Assembly: GCA_947258785.1 (NCBI GenBank)
Contig: CAMYJT010000009.1
Coordinates: forward strand, 62,001 to 126,000
DNA length: 64,000 nucleotides
Direction of reading: 5' to 3'
Origin: an uncultured Gammaproteobacteria bacterium
GTDB taxonomy: Bacteria > Pseudomonadota > Gammaproteobacteria > Arenicellales > JAANXG01
This document shows positions 1 to 9,001 of this stretch, one piece after another; the first letter of the stretch is position 1; each line of letters begins with the position of its first letter. Position numbers and translations under genes: made by a program. The notes beneath the pieces are model-generated. The model was given only the letters and a program-made list of their open reading frames with translations. It was not told the origin of the DNA and searched no databases.

Positions 1-402
1 ATGACCGGGACCCTTCGGCGCCACCATGAACACATCCATGTCCGGTTTCGGTGCGATGAAACCGAAGTGAATGTTGAAGCCATGGGCAAACGCCAAGGCA
101 GTTCCGGGCTGCAGCTGCGGCTCGATCTGGGCAGCGTATAAGCCGGATTGTATTTCGTCCGGCGCCAGCATCATGACCACCTCGGCCTGGGCAACGGCAT
201 CGGCGACGACCGCCACGTTCATTCCCGCATTTTCCGCCTTGCGCCACGAATCCGACCCTTCTCTCAATCCAACCACGACCTCGACACCACTGTCGTTTAA
301 ATTATTGGCGTGGGCATGGCCTTGCGAGCCATAGCCGATGATCGCTACCTTCTTGTTTCGGATGATGGATGTGTCTGCGTCGCGATCGTAATAGACCTTC
401 AT
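1..402 (-). CDS. ilvC: Ketol-acid reductoisomerase, N-terminal part (cut by window edge)
   Basis: The enzyme performs the NADPH-dependent alkyl migration and reduction that converts acetolactate or acetohydroxybutyrate to the dihydroxy acids of valine and isoleucine synthesis. The reading frame starts [10 protein letters not shown] and continues through the Rossmann motif [13 protein letters not shown] at about residues 24-36. It then shows [10 protein letters not shown] and APKGPGH, all hallmarks of the family. It runs off the left end of the window, so about 134 N-terminal residues are visible and the C-terminal knotted domain is missing. It is the last gene of an ilvI-ilvN-ilvC run, starting 30 bp after the ilvN stop, so cotranscription is likely. 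Identification is secure. Confidence 0.95.
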   Translation of the reverse strand, partial: MKVYYDRDADTSIIRNKKVAIIGYGSQGHAHANNLNDSGVEVVVGLREGSDSWRKAENAGMNVAVVADAVAQAEVVMMLAPDEIQSGLYAAQIEPQLQPGTALAFAHGFNIHFGFIAPKPDMDVFMVAPKGPGH

Positions 403-432
403 GGCCACCTCTCTAAGGGTCTGGAAATGGAT

Positions 433-924
433 TCATACGTTCAAGGCCCGGTCGTCGCGGGCGATCCCGGTCACACCGGATCGAGCCACTTCGATGATTT
501 CGGTCAGCTCCAACGCCTTGACGAAGGCATCGAGCTTTTCGACGGTACCGGTGAGCTCCAAGGTGTATGTGGCATTGGTCACGTCGATAATCCGGCCCCG
601 GAAAATATCGACCAATCGTTTGACCTCTTCACGGGCCGTGTCGACGGCCCTGACTTTGACCAGCATCAATTCACGCTCGATGTGGGCGCCTTCGGTGAGA
701 TCCTGCAGTTTGACCACATCCACCAGTTTATTGAGCTGCTTGACTATCTGCTCGATTATTTGATCGGACCCGTGGGTGACGATGGTCATCCTTGACAGGG
801 TCGGGTCATTGGTCGGGGCGACGGTGAGTGATTCAATGTTATATCCCCGTGCCGAGAACAATCCAGACACACGAGACAAAGCACCTGCTTCATTTTCGAG
901 CAGGATAGAAATGATGTGACGCAT
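433..924 (-). CDS. ilvN: Acetolactate synthase small (regulatory) subunit
   Basis: This is the regulatory subunit of acetohydroxyacid synthase; in the family it binds valine and activates the large subunit. The 163-residue protein matches the usual full-length form. It starts MRHIISILLENEAGALSR, an ACT domain at about residues 4-75, followed by the C-terminal ACT-like half (ELMLVKVRA at about residues 85-93). The ATG is one base after the large-subunit stop, so translation is probably coupled. Called ilvH in some genomes. Feedback control by valine is family knowledge, not something visible here. Confidence 0.95.
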   Translation of the reverse strand: MRHIISILLENEAGALSRVSGLFSARGYNIESLTVAPTNDPTLSRMTIVTHGSDQIIEQIVKQLNKLVDVVKLQDLTEGAHIERELMLVKVRAVDTAREEVKRLVDIFRGRIIDVTNATYTLELTGTVEKLDAFVKALELTEIIEVARSGVTGIARDDRALNV

Positions 925-925
925 G

Positions 926-2659
926 TTATGCCAATTCCCGCTTCTGGGGGGTGTCGCCGTTCCCCGGACTCAAATGCATCTCATTGTGCCCTTTGCCCGC
1001 CGCAATCATGGGATATACATTTTCTGTCTGGTCGGTCACGAAATCCATGAATACCAGGCGATCTTTGACACTAAGCGCCTCATTCAATGCGTCCCTGACA
1101 TCGCCGGGTTTTTCGATGCGCATACCGACATGTCCAAAGCTTTCCGCCAGCAACACAAAATCGGGTAAAGCATCCATGTACGAATTTGAATAACGGCGAT
1201 CGTAGAAAAATTCCTGCCACTGGCGGACCATACCCATGTATCGATTGTTGAGGTTGACGATTTTGATCGGCAGATCGTACTGCTTGCAGGTCGACAGTTC
1301 CTGTATACACATGGTGATACTGGCCTCGCCGGTCACACAGGTAACCAGCTCATCGGGATGCGCGAGTTGCACACCCATTGCCGCCGGTAGACCGAAACCC
1401 ATGGTACCGAGCCCCCCGGAGTTGATCCATCGACGGGTTTTGTTGAAGCCATAGAACTGGGCTGCCCACATCTGGTGCTGGCCGACATCGGAGGTTACCA
1501 GCGCATTACCGCCACTCGCCTCGTACAGCTGTTCAATGACAAATTGCGGTTTAATCAGATCGGAATTCCGATCGTAGGAAAGGCAATTGATCGACCGCCA
1601 CTCATCGATCTGCTTCCACCACCGCTTTAACGCCTCCGGATCGGGAACTGCATCACGTTTGTTCAATTCAGCATTTAGGTCATCGACCACCAGCTTCGCG
1701 TCTCCCACGATCGGGATCTCGACTTTCACGTTCTTGCCGATAGACGACGGATCGATATCAATGTGAATGATCCGCGCATGGGGGGCGAACTTCGCCAAAT
1801 CCCCGGTGATACGGTCATCGAACCTTGCGCCTATCGCCAACATCACATCGCAATCGTGCATTGCCATGTTGGCCTCGTAGGTCCCATGCATGCCCAACAT
1901 CCCCAGAAACAGCGGATCCTCAGCCGGGTAGGAACCAAGTCCCATCAAGGTATTGGTACACGGATAGCCCAGCTGGCGCACCAATTTGATCAACGAGTCC
2001 GCGGCGTCTGCCAACACAACACCCCCACCGGTGTAGATGATGGGGCGCTTTGCGTTGAGGAGCAGATTCACGGCACGCTTAATCTGTTTGGGATGTCCCT
2101 TCGCCACCGGCGCGTAAGACCGCATGGTGATGGAGCTCGGATAAATGTATTCTGTTTTCTCCGCAGTAACGTCTTTGGGAATGTCCACCAGCACTGGACC
2201 CGGCCTGCCGCTGCAGGCGATGTAAAACGCCTTCTTCAAGGTCGGCACCAGATCGTTCACATCCTTGACCAGAAAATTGTGCTTGACACAGGGCCGGGTA
2301 ATACCCACGGCATCGACTTCTTGAAATGCATCGTCCCCGATTAAATGTGTCGGCACCTGAGCGGACAACACAACCATCGGTGTGGAATCCATGTACGCGG
2401 TGGCAATCCCAGTGACCGCATTGGTAATGCCCGGACCCGAGGTGACCAGTACGACACCCGGTTTTCCGGTGGCTCGCGCGTAGCCGTCAGCGGCGTGCGC
2501 AGCGCCCTGCTCGTGGCGCACCAGAATGTGCTTAACGTCGTCCTGTTTGTACAACGAATCGTAGATGTGCAGGGCCGCACCACCCGGATAGCCGAATATA
2601 TACTGGATGCCTTCGTCGCGTAGGCATCGGACGACGATATCCGCACCTGTCAATTCCAC
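926..2659 (-). CDS. ilvI: Acetolactate synthase large (catalytic) subunit
   Basis: The enzyme condenses two pyruvates, or pyruvate and 2-oxobutyrate, using thiamine diphosphate, Mg2+ and FAD: the first common step to valine, leucine and isoleucine. I place the start at a GTG (base 2659) giving MELTGADIVVRCLRDEG, the conserved family N-terminus. The frame is open for another 50 codons upstream, but that part is not family-like and crosses a terminator-like hairpin. Visible motifs are GYPGGAAL, the catalytic glutamate in VRHEQGAAHAADGYAR, and the ThDP motif VTGEASI followed by LNNRYMGM. The motif reads GEA rather than GDG; I recall this variant in other gammaproteobacterial enzymes, but did not check. 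Length is 577 residues, normal for the family. Confidence 0.95.
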   Translation of the reverse strand: MELTGADIVVRCLRDEGIQYIFGYPGGAALHIYDSLYKQDDVKHILVRHEQGAAHAADGYARATGKPGVVLVTSGPGITNAVTGIATAYMDSTPMVVLSAQVPTHLIGDDAFQEVDAVGITRPCVKHNFLVKDVNDLVPTLKKAFYIACSGRPGPVLVDIPKDVTAEKTEYIYPSSITMRSYAPVAKGHPKQIKRAVNLLLNAKRPIIYTGGGVVLADAADSLIKLVRQLGYPCTNTLMGLGSYPAEDPLFLGMLGMHGTYEANMAMHDCDVMLAIGARFDDRITGDLAKFAPHARIIHIDIDPSSIGKNVKVEIPIVGDAKLVVDDLNAELNKRDAVPDPEALKRWWKQIDEWRSINCLSYDRNSDLIKPQFVIEQLYEASGGNALVTSDVGQHQMWAAQFYGFNKTRRWINSGGLGTMGFGLPAAMGVQLAHPDELVTCVTGEASITMCIQELSTCKQYDLPIKIVNLNNRYMGMVRQWQEFFYDRRYSNSYMDALPDFVLLAESFGHVGMRIEKPGDVRDALNEALSVKDRLVFMDFVTDQTENVYPMIAAGKGHNEMHLSPGNGDTPQKRELA

Positions 2660-2679
2660 CGTTATCCCCGTGAGTTGAT

Positions 2680-2701
2680 AAAAAAAAGCCCGCGCCCGGG
2701 C
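2680..2701 (-). terminator. Terminator-like hairpin in the ilvI leader (candidate attenuator)
   Basis: Read on the minus strand, GCCCG-GGCG-CGGGC (5-bp all-GC stem, 4-base loop) is followed directly by eight T residues. It lies 21 bases upstream of the ilvI GTG, inside the leader, so it looks like an intrinsic terminator controlling entry into ilvINC. A 16-codon open frame (minus strand 2783 down to 2733, MQRALATFRRGKLLFY) precedes it. It holds only three leucines and no Ile/Val run, so classical leader-peptide attenuation is uncertain. Confidence 0.5.
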
Positions 2702-2822
2702 AGATGTGGCGTAGTATAACGTCCGTAAGCCCCTAGTAAAACAGCAATTTGCCCCGCCGAAACGTTGCAAGCGCCCTCTGCATTGGTGAAAATTTAACCA
2801 AGCAGACACATAAGGATATTGA

Positions 2823-3344
2823 ATGGCGATGGGCGGTCGGCTGCAGAGGCAGAGGGTCTGGATGAAGACCGATTACGGCCTGATTCTACTTGACCTCTAC
2901 GTGGATCACGCGCCGGTCACTGTGCACAACTTCCTGCGTTACGTGCGCGACGGTTTCTACAACCAAACCATATTTCATCGGGTGATCAGCAATTTTATTG
3001 TTCAAGGTGGCGGCTTCGAGCCCGGTATGATCCAGAAATTGACCCGCGCGCCAATCAAGTGCGAAAGCAACAATGGACTGCATAACGAACGCGGTACCAT
3101 AGCGATGGCGAGAATCCCGGCGTATCCCGATTCCGCGACATCTCAATTTTTTTTCAACACTTGTAACAGCCGCGACCTGGATTACTCAGGTGATGGCTCG
3201 GAACAAAGCGGTTACACCGTGTTCGGAAAAGTCGTTGATGGCATGCAGACGGTGGATCGAATCAACGGTGTCGCCACCAAAAGGGTGTATGAACATCGTC
3301 ACGTTCCCACCCAGGACATCCTGCTGATGCGAGCCTGGCTGTGA
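2823..3344 (+). CDS. ppiB: Peptidyl-prolyl cis-trans isomerase, cyclophilin type (PpiB-like)
   Basis: A cyclophilin that catalyses proline isomerisation during protein folding. No signal peptide is evident, so a cytoplasmic PpiB role is likely. Diagnostic stretches are DGFYNQTIFHRVISNFIVQGG, RGTIAMAR and SATSQFFFN, which build the active site (the FHR arginine and the QFF segment). The 2823 ATG has AAGGA six bases upstream. A second ATG at 2862 also has a GAGGG site and gives MKTDYGLILLDLY, closer to the usual family start, so the first 13 residues are doubtful. The gene overlaps lpxH by four bases (GTGA), so the two are coupled. It is divergent from ilvI. Confidence 0.9.
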   Translation: MAMGGRLQRQRVWMKTDYGLILLDLYVDHAPVTVHNFLRYVRDGFYNQTIFHRVISNFIVQGGGFEPGMIQKLTRAPIKCESNNGLHNERGTIAMARIPAYPDSATSQFFFNTCNSRDLDYSGDGSEQSGYTVFGKVVDGMQTVDRINGVATKRVYEHRHVPTQDILLMRAWL

Positions 3345-4099
3345 ACCAAATGCGCCACTCCGAGTCTGTGGCGACTCTGTTTATCTCCGACCTCCACCTC
3401 ACGGCCGAGCGCCCCCGGACCAACGAAGAATTGTTCGTTTTCCTCGAACACGACGCCGTTTCGGCAGACGCACTGTACATATTGGGCGACCTGTTCGAGT
3501 ATTGGATTGGCGACGACGCCGCGGAAGCACTGGGTCATGAAGCTGTCCTGCGCGCGCTGCGCCGACTCACCGACCGAGGCACCCCAGTCTTTTTTATGCA
3601 CGGCAACCGTGATTTTCTGGTCGACGGCGAGTTCAGCCGCCGGACCGGGTGCCGGATCTTGACGGATCCCACGGTAGTCGAGCTTTACGGCGAGCCGGTC
3701 CTGTTGACCCACGGTGACCGCCTGTGCACCGAGGACCACGCACATCAAGAATTCCGCAAACTGGTGGGTGAGCCCGCCTGGCAACACAGTTTCCTGGCGA
3801 AATCCATTGCCGAGCGGACGCGGTTGGCCACCGGCGCGCGTCAACAGAGTGAACTCAATAAGTCGCTGATGAGCATGGAAATCATGGACGTCAATCAGGA
3901 CGCGGTGGAAGTTCTAATGCGCGACTATGGTGTGGGCACGCTCATCCACGGCCACACACACCGCCCGGCCGTGCATCATTTCTCTCTCGACGGGACCCCG
4001 GTGCGCCGCATTGTACTGGGGGACTGGTACGAACAAGGCAGCGTGTTGTGGTATTCAGACCGGTCCGTGCGACTCAACCCAGCAGGTCCGACATCTTGA
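3341..4099 (+). CDS. lpxH: UDP-2,3-diacylglucosamine diphosphatase (lipid A synthesis)
   Basis: LpxH hydrolyses UDP-2,3-diacylglucosamine to lipid X and UMP at the inner membrane, a committed lipid A step. The 252-residue frame shows the calcineurin-like phosphoesterase metal motifs in order: FISDLHL (residues 14-20), GDLFEYWIGDD, HGNRDF, the histidine of LLTHGDR and HGHTHRP near the C-terminus. The GTG start overlaps the ppiB stop. The ppiB-lpxH pairing is seen in many gammaproteobacteria. Its 3' end overlaps the convergent downstream gene by 26 bases, leaving no room for a terminator between them. Confidence 0.95.
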   Translation: MNQMRHSESVATLFISDLHLTAERPRTNEELFVFLEHDAVSADALYILGDLFEYWIGDDAAEALGHEAVLRALRRLTDRGTPVFFMHGNRDFLVDGEFSRRTGCRILTDPTVVELYGEPVLLTHGDRLCTEDHAHQEFRKLVGEPAWQHSFLAKSIAERTRLATGARQQSELNKSLMSMEIMDVNQDAVEVLMRDYGVGTLIHGHTHRPAVHHFSLDGTPVRRIVLGDWYEQGSVLWYSDRSVRLNPAGPTS

Positions 4100-4817
4100 C
4101 CCGCCTATAGCGCTGCGGTACCTCAAACAGCCGCGGATCGACGAGGTATTCCGCGTCGTAGCTCTGCAACTCCCGGTGCCTGCCATTGTAGTCGGACTGG
4201 CGTATCGGAAAACCGAATTGCAGGTACCGATCCGGCTCGAAAACCGTTTCGGATAAATCGCAATCCGAGCGCATCGCCAAAGGCGCACGGCCAGCCGCCA
4301 GCGCCTGATCTCCCGCTAGGGTTCGATGAAACTCGCGCAGTGCCTCTACCACTTCGTCGAGCAGCCCCTTGGCGGCGGCTATCTCAAAACACAATCGTTC
4401 GTTGGTGTAGAGGCGGTATAGATTGACAGTCGTACCCACCACCGTTGGGGCATCAACGGTGTCAACCTGTTCCGTCCGGAGTTGAAAAACCGGCGGAGCG
4501 TCCAGGTCGAACGCTGTTTTCGTAACGACCAATACCGATTGCTGCCCGTGATCGACGCTGTGGATCGCCGCCCGGCGGCGATCGAACAACACGAAATCGC
4601 CCAGATCGTCACCGTCGTCGATACGCAGGTAGCGGTCGCTGACGATCATACGGACCCGATAACTGCCGATGCCGGCTTCCTGCTCCTTGAACCAGACCAA
4701 ATAGGCGGACTGAGTGACCGGCAGCGGTTGCGAAGCAATTGCGGAGTGGGCGCCGATAATGCCGAGCACGGCGATGACGCAGCACAGGTGTAACAAGCCG
4801 TGGCTGCGGTTCGTCAT
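4074..4817 (-). CDS. Hypothetical exported protein
   Basis: I do not recognise a named family. The 247-residue protein begins with a probable signal peptide: basic MTNRSHG, then a hydrophobic stretch ending near AHSAIASQ at about residue 30. This predicts export to the periplasm. The mature part has YLVWFKEQEAG, ASDRYLRIDDG-like segments (VSDRYLRIDDGDD) and FVLFDRRRAAIHSVDH, suggesting a beta-rich protein. Near the C-terminus the repeated tyrosine/arginine-rich SYDAEYLVDPRLF is notable. It starts six bases after metZ ends, on the same strand, so it is probably the last gene of the metZ operon. It converges on and overlaps lpxH. Coding quality (no signal of decay, high GC third positions) supports a real gene. 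Confidence 0.75.
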   Translation of the reverse strand: MTNRSHGLLHLCCVIAVLGIIGAHSAIASQPLPVTQSAYLVWFKEQEAGIGSYRVRMIVSDRYLRIDDGDDLGDFVLFDRRRAAIHSVDHGQQSVLVVTKTAFDLDAPPVFQLRTEQVDTVDAPTVVGTTVNLYRLYTNERLCFEIAAAKGLLDEVVEALREFHRTLAGDQALAAGRAPLAMRSDCDLSETVFEPDRYLQFGFPIRQSDYNGRHRELQSYDAEYLVDPRLFEVPQRYRRVKMSDLLG

Positions 4818-4823
4818 GGCGAT

Positions 4824-6023
4824 CTACGTCAACCGGTCGAGATGGAGATCATCCTGGATATCGCTGATGTCTTCCAGTCCGACGGAAATTCGGATCAACG
4901 ACTCGGTTATTCCCACCGCTTCGCGTTGCTCAGGCTTCCATCGACTGTGCGTTGTGGTGGCCGGATGTGTGATCGTACTTTTGAGATCGCCGAGATTTGC
5001 GGTGATGGACAGCAGTTCCGTAGCGTCGATCAAGCGCCAGGCCGCCTCCCGCCCGCCACCGACTTCAAAGGAGACAATACCGCCGGGGGCGTGCTGCTGA
5101 GCCTTTGCCAATGCGTACTGTGGATGGGTTGCCAATCCCGGATAAAACACCCGCGTAACCGCACTTTGTTCAGACAACCAGCGGGCGAGTTGTGTCGCGT
5201 TGTCACTGATCGCGCGCATCCGCAAATCAAGGGTCTCCAGGCCTTTCAGAAATACCCAGGCATTGAATGGGCTCATCGACGGCCCGCCGCTGCGCAGCAC
5301 CCCGAACACGGCCTCGCCCACCAGTTCCTTATTGCCCACCACCGCGCCGCCCACACAGCGGCCCTGGCCGTCCAGGTATTTGGTTGCCGAATGGATGACC
5401 AAATCCGCACCGAGGGAAAGCGGCAGTTGCAATGCCGGCGTACAGAAACAATTATCCACCGCCAACAGGATATCCCGGTGGTGTGCCAGCTCCGCGAGGG
5501 CGGCGATGTCTCCCACCTCGGTCAATGGATTGGCCGGCGTTTCCAGAAACATGAGACGGGTGTTGTTGCGGATACCGTCCCGCCAGGCGTCCAAGTCATC
5601 GAGGGGGACAAAATCAAACTCGATGCCGAAACGGCTCATAATGTTCACGAACAGAAGACGGGTGGAGCCGAAAATACTGCGCGACGTCAGGACATGGTCT
5701 CCGGCTCGAAGCAAGCCTAGACACATGGACAGGATCGCCGCCATGCCCGAGGCGGTCGCCACGCAACTCTCGCCCCCCTCCAGCGACGCGAGGCGTTGCT
5801 CAAACGTTCGAACCGTCGGATTGGTAAACCGGGAGTAGACGTTCCCAGCCTCTTCATAGGCAAAGCGGGCGGCGGCCTGAGCCGCGTCTCGGAACACGAA
5901 ACTGGAGGTGGTGAATATGGGTTCCGCCTGCTCTCCTTCGTTGGTGCGGGAGTGCCCAGCCCGTATGGCCCGTGTCGCGAAAGCGTAACGCTGCGCTTTC
6001 CGGTTTGCCTTGGATGTGCCCAC
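4824..6023 (-). CDS. metZ: O-succinylhomoserine sulfhydrylase
   Basis: A PLP enzyme of the Cys/Met metabolism family that makes homocysteine from O-succinylhomoserine and sulfide (direct sulfhydrylation). The 399-residue protein carries GNVYSRFTNPT, ATASGMAAI and the PLP lysine in SATKYLDGQ (Lys at about 215). The C-terminal SGLE-like region reads TESLIRISVGLED. Cystathionine gamma-synthase and O-acetylhomoserine sulfhydrylase are close relatives; the choice of MetZ rests on the location directly after purF, as in Pseudomonas. The ATG is one base past the purF stop, so the two are tightly coupled. Confidence 0.9.
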   Translation of the reverse strand: MGTSKANRKAQRYAFATRAIRAGHSRTNEGEQAEPIFTTSSFVFRDAAQAAARFAYEEAGNVYSRFTNPTVRTFEQRLASLEGGESCVATASGMAAILSMCLGLLRAGDHVLTSRSIFGSTRLLFVNIMSRFGIEFDFVPLDDLDAWRDGIRNNTRLMFLETPANPLTEVGDIAALAELAHHRDILLAVDNCFCTPALQLPLSLGADLVIHSATKYLDGQGRCVGGAVVGNKELVGEAVFGVLRSGGPSMSPFNAWVFLKGLETLDLRMRAISDNATQLARWLSEQSAVTRVFYPGLATHPQYALAKAQQHAPGGIVSFEVGGGREAAWRLIDATELLSITANLGDLKSTITHPATTTHSRWKPEQREAVGITESLIRISVGLEDISDIQDDLHLDRLT

Positions 6024-6024
6024 G

Positions 6025-7551
6025 CTACGAATAGCTGTAACTGTTCAACTCGCCGAGATCCAACAACGTGGCCTTGGGTTTGGATTTGGCCTCATCATTA
6101 CGGACCCTCTGCAAATCGAACAAATACTCCTCGCTGATGTCGCCGGTGACGTACTTGGCGTCGAAGCATGAGGTGTCGAACTCAACTATCGACGGATTCC
6201 CCTCGTGAGCCGCATCGGTCAAATCCTTCAGGTCCTGAAAAAACAAGCGGTCTGCACCGATTTCGCGGGCAACCTCGTCCTCGGTGCGGCTGTGCGCCAC
6301 CAGTTCGTCCACAGCCGGCATGTCGATCCCGTACACGTTGGGATACCTCACTGGCGGTGCGGCAGACGCAAAATAGACTTTGCGTGCACCCGCATCGCGG
6401 GCCATTTGAATAATCTGCTTGGACGTGGTGCCCCGAACGATGGAGTCATCCACCAGCAATACGTTCTTCCCCTTGAACTCCAGTTCGATGGCGTTCAGTT
6501 TCTGACGCACCGAACGTTTGCGCTGTTCCTGTCCAGGCATGATGAATGTGCGGCCAATATAGCGATTTTTGATAAATCCCTCACGGTATTTCAAGCCCAT
6601 TTCATAGGACATCTGCAGGGCAGAGGTCCGGCTGGTGTCCGGAATCGGTATGATCACGTCTATGTCGTGGTCCGGCCATTCGCGCATGAGTTTGCAAGCT
6701 AGCTTTTCACCCATACGCAGACGGGTCTTGTGCACTGCAATACCGTCGATGATGGAGTCCGGACGCGCCAGATAGACGAACTCGAATATGCACGGCATGG
6801 ACCGAGTTTCCCCCGCACAAACCCGGCGATGCACCTTACCGTTCATGTCTATAAAGACCGCCTCACCGGGCCCAACATCGTTGATAACGGTAAAATCCAA
6901 CATATCCAGAGCGACACTCTCAGACGCCAACATGGTTTCAAAACCGAGCTTGGTCTCACGCTGACCGTAGATAAGCGGCCGAATGCCGTAACAATCGCGA
7001 AACCCCAAAATCCCGTGGCCACGTATCATTGCGACGACCGCGTACGCCCCACGGCATCTGCGATACACACTCGCCACCGCATGAAAAATATCGTCCGGCA
7101 TCAACCGGAAGTTGCGCTGATCAATCGCGGCCGTAAGCTCATGGGCGAGGACATTCAACAGGATTTCCGAATCCGAATTGGTATTGAGATGACGGAGGTC
7201 CTCCCGGAACAGCTGTTCACGCAATTCCGCGGCGTTCGTTAAATTTCCATTGTGTCCTAATGAGACACCGAACGGCGAGTTGACGTAGAACGGCTGAGCT
7301 TCAGCGGGCGAACTGGACCCCGCTGTTGGATAGCGGCAGTGGCCGATGCCCATATTCCCGTGCAGCTGCCGCATGTGCCGGGTGTGGAACACGTCACCCA
7401 CGAGGCCGTTGTCTTTACGCAGGTACACCCGCTCACCGTCACTGGTAATTATGCCTGCCGCGTCCTGGCCACGATGTTGAACTACCGTCAGGCCTTCGTA
7501 AATCGCCTGGTTCACCCGCGATTTACCGAACATTCCGATTACCCCACACAT
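6025..7551 (-). CDS. purF: Amidophosphoribosyltransferase
   Basis: Catalyses the first committed purine step, transferring glutamine amide nitrogen to PRPP to give phosphoribosylamine. The start MCGVIGMFG puts the nucleophilic cysteine at position 2 after methionine removal, the hallmark of Ntn glutamine amidotransferases. The glutaminase half includes [11 protein letters not shown] and [10 protein letters not shown]. The PRPP loop [17 protein letters not shown] lies at about residues 365-381. Length of 508 is normal. It follows cvpA with a 167-base gap; in the family the pair is purine-repressed, but I see no convincing PurR box here. A dispersed repeat motif sits in the gap. Confidence 0.97.
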   Translation of the reverse strand: MCGVIGMFGKSRVNQAIYEGLTVVQHRGQDAAGIITSDGERVYLRKDNGLVGDVFHTRHMRQLHGNMGIGHCRYPTAGSSSPAEAQPFYVNSPFGVSLGHNGNLTNAAELREQLFREDLRHLNTNSDSEILLNVLAHELTAAIDQRNFRLMPDDIFHAVASVYRRCRGAYAVVAMIRGHGILGFRDCYGIRPLIYGQRETKLGFETMLASESVALDMLDFTVINDVGPGEAVFIDMNGKVHRRVCAGETRSMPCIFEFVYLARPDSIIDGIAVHKTRLRMGEKLACKLMREWPDHDIDVIIPIPDTSRTSALQMSYEMGLKYREGFIKNRYIGRTFIMPGQEQRKRSVRQKLNAIELEFKGKNVLLVDDSIVRGTTSKQIIQMARDAGARKVYFASAAPPVRYPNVYGIDMPAVDELVAHSRTEDEVAREIGADRLFFQDLKDLTDAAHEGNPSIVEFDTSCFDAKYVTGDISEEYLFDLQRVRNDEAKSKPKATLLDLGELNSYSYS

Positions 7552-7582
7552 CGTTGTGGACTTCCTCTCAGGTTAGGAGCTC

Positions 7583-7602
7583 TGAATACTCGGACAGGCT
7601 CC
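7583..7602. repeat. Short dispersed motif (GAATACTCGGACAGGCTCC)
   Basis: The string in the purF upstream gap recurs with few changes at 24014-24033 (next to the aroC stop). Its GGACAGGCT core is also the right end of the long palindrome at 31855-32005. A weaker copy follows the DoxX gene (34593-34607, GTTCAGACACGCTCC). All copies lie in intergenic sequence or at gene ends. It may be the end of a small non-coding repeat family. Confidence 0.5.
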
Positions 7603-7718
7603 AGCTTTTGAATACCGAATTGTGGCCATGACTGCGAGCTGTCACCACTTTCAACGGTCCCCCGGGTTTCGGATTGAGAGTTTAATCGATAGCTGTCCGT
7701 CGACGGAACAGGTTGGCG

Positions 7719-8213
7719 TCATTTCGTCATTAATTGTTTCGCGATGTCCGCCGGCAACAGGTCGCGGATCAACAGCACCAGGGGGTTGAAGTGCTTGGCC
7801 AACATTGAATCCCGCCACCACGGCTCTTGCGGCAACGACGTAATCCCCGCCACCAGCATGAAACCCGCGATGATCACGACGGCCCGCACGACGCCGAAGA
7901 ACCCGCCCATCACTCGATCCGTCCCACCGACTCCCGAGATGGCCAGCAGCCGGTAAATCAATGAACTCACCACGGTGAGTAACAACAGGCTGATCACGAA
8001 CAGCGCGACAAACGCGGCGGCGACTTGCAGTGGGGCCGAACTTAGATAAGGCTGAAAATACACGCCGGCCGCCGACGCGTAAGTATAAGCAATCCAGAAC
8101 GCCAGAAGCCATGAGATCAGCGCCAGCGACTCACGGATGAACCCCCGGAACACACCCAGCAACGCGGAAACCGTTACCACCGCCAGAATCGCATAATCGA
8201 ACACGTTAATCAT
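7719..8213 (-). CDS. cvpA: CvpA family inner-membrane protein
   Basis: A 164-residue membrane protein of the colicin V production family. Hydrophobic segments at about residues 6-22, 30-48, 65-88 and 105-125 suggest four membrane helices. The start MINVFDYAILAVVTVSALLG and the motif FRGFIRESLALISWLLAFW are typical. In E. coli it is linked to envelope homeostasis and colicin V export; the biochemical role is not settled. It sits between the SPOR-domain gene and purF as in Pseudomonas and enterics, and is probably cotranscribed with purF. Confidence 0.92.
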   Translation of the reverse strand: MINVFDYAILAVVTVSALLGVFRGFIRESLALISWLLAFWIAYTYASAAGVYFQPYLSSAPLQVAAAFVALFVISLLLLTVVSSLIYRLLAISGVGGTDRVMGGFFGVVRAVVIIAGFMLVAGITSLPQEPWWRDSMLAKHFNPLVLLIRDLLPADIAKQLMTK

Positions 8214-8256
8214 ACCGGAGGGACTGGTCCAACGGCGCCCGCCAACGCTTTAGCTC

Positions 8257-8997
8257 TCATGGGTAGGCCGCGATGAGGCCTTTCTCTCCGATGCTCTGCT
8301 GAATCCGGCCGCGCACCCGCGCCGCCTCGACCCGCTGCGCGAACGGGCCCACCCACACTCGTGTCGCCGTGCCCTTGGCGGTTTGTATGTTCGCCGACGA
8401 CGGTTCAAAACCTTGCTGACGCAACGTTTTAATCAACTCCGTGACGTTGTGCGGATTCGAATACGTGCCGATCCGCACGATCCAGCCCCGTTCAATGACT
8501 GAGTCGGAGACATCTTTGGCGACAGTCTTGGCGGTGTCCGATGCGGTTTTGCCGACCGCACGCGCTGCCGCGAGTTTCGGCGCCGTGCGGGCCGGCGGCG
8601 GGGCAGCCGTGCCGGACTTCCTGGCCGGTGGCGGAGGCGCCGTGCCGGACTTCCTGGCCGGTGGCGGAGGCGCCGTGGCGGACTTCCTGGCCGGCGGCGG
8701 GGCAGCCGTGTCGGACTTCCTGGCCGGCGCGGGGGGCACGGCCGGAGGCGCCGGGTCAGGCACCGACGCTGGTTGGACAGAGGGAGTAGCACCGGCTATG
8801 GGTGTGATCTTGGAGATGAACACCTTGGTATCCGGCGCAGGAGGATCGGTGGATTCCTCGGCCCCTTCGTCCAGAAAACCGGGCCCACCCAGCACCATTG
8901 GCAACACGACAATGCCAGTCATGATCAATATGAGTGCACCGGCAATTCGATGTTTCAACTCGAACTGAGAATCAGCACCAGCGGGAGATTGAGGCAT
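8257..8997 (-). CDS. dedD: SPOR-domain cell-division protein, DedD-like
   Basis: A single-pass inner-membrane protein expected to bind denuded septal peptidoglycan through its C-terminal SPOR domain. Residues 1-15 are cytoplasmic and a helix (IAGALILIMTGIVVLPMVL) follows at about 17-36. A proline/alanine-rich periplasmic linker comes next. The SPOR domain occupies the last 75 residues, with GWIVRIGTYSNPHNV and RVWVGPFAQRVEA. The linker contains four 11-residue units of the type ARKSGTAPPPP. The gene begins four bases after folC ends and keeps the classic folC-dedD-cvpA order. Confidence 0.9.
   Translation of the reverse strand: MPQSPAGADSQFELKHRIAGALILIMTGIVVLPMVLGGPGFLDEGAEESTDPPAPDTKVFISKITPIAGATPSVQPASVPDPAPPAVPPAPARKSDTAAPPPARKSATAPPPPARKSGTAPPPPARKSGTAAPPPARTAPKLAAARAVGKTASDTAKTVAKDVSDSVIERGWIVRIGTYSNPHNVTELIKTLRQQGFEPSSANIQTAKGTATRVWVGPFAQRVEAARVRGRIQQSIGEKGLIAAYP
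8590..8730 (-). repeat. 33-bp tandem repeat inside dedD
   Basis: About four in-frame copies of a 33-base unit encode ARKSxTAxPPP. They differ by only a few substitutions, so the array is young and likely to vary in copy number by slippage. Since it is in the periplasmic linker, a change in copy number alters spacer length without frameshift. Confidence 0.85.
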
Positions 8998-9001
8998 TGA
9001 T

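Noticed and set aside
2660..2809. N-terminal extension of ilvI
   Set aside because: The extra 50 codons cross the terminator-like hairpin and do not resemble acetolactate synthases; the GTG start gives the family N-terminus.
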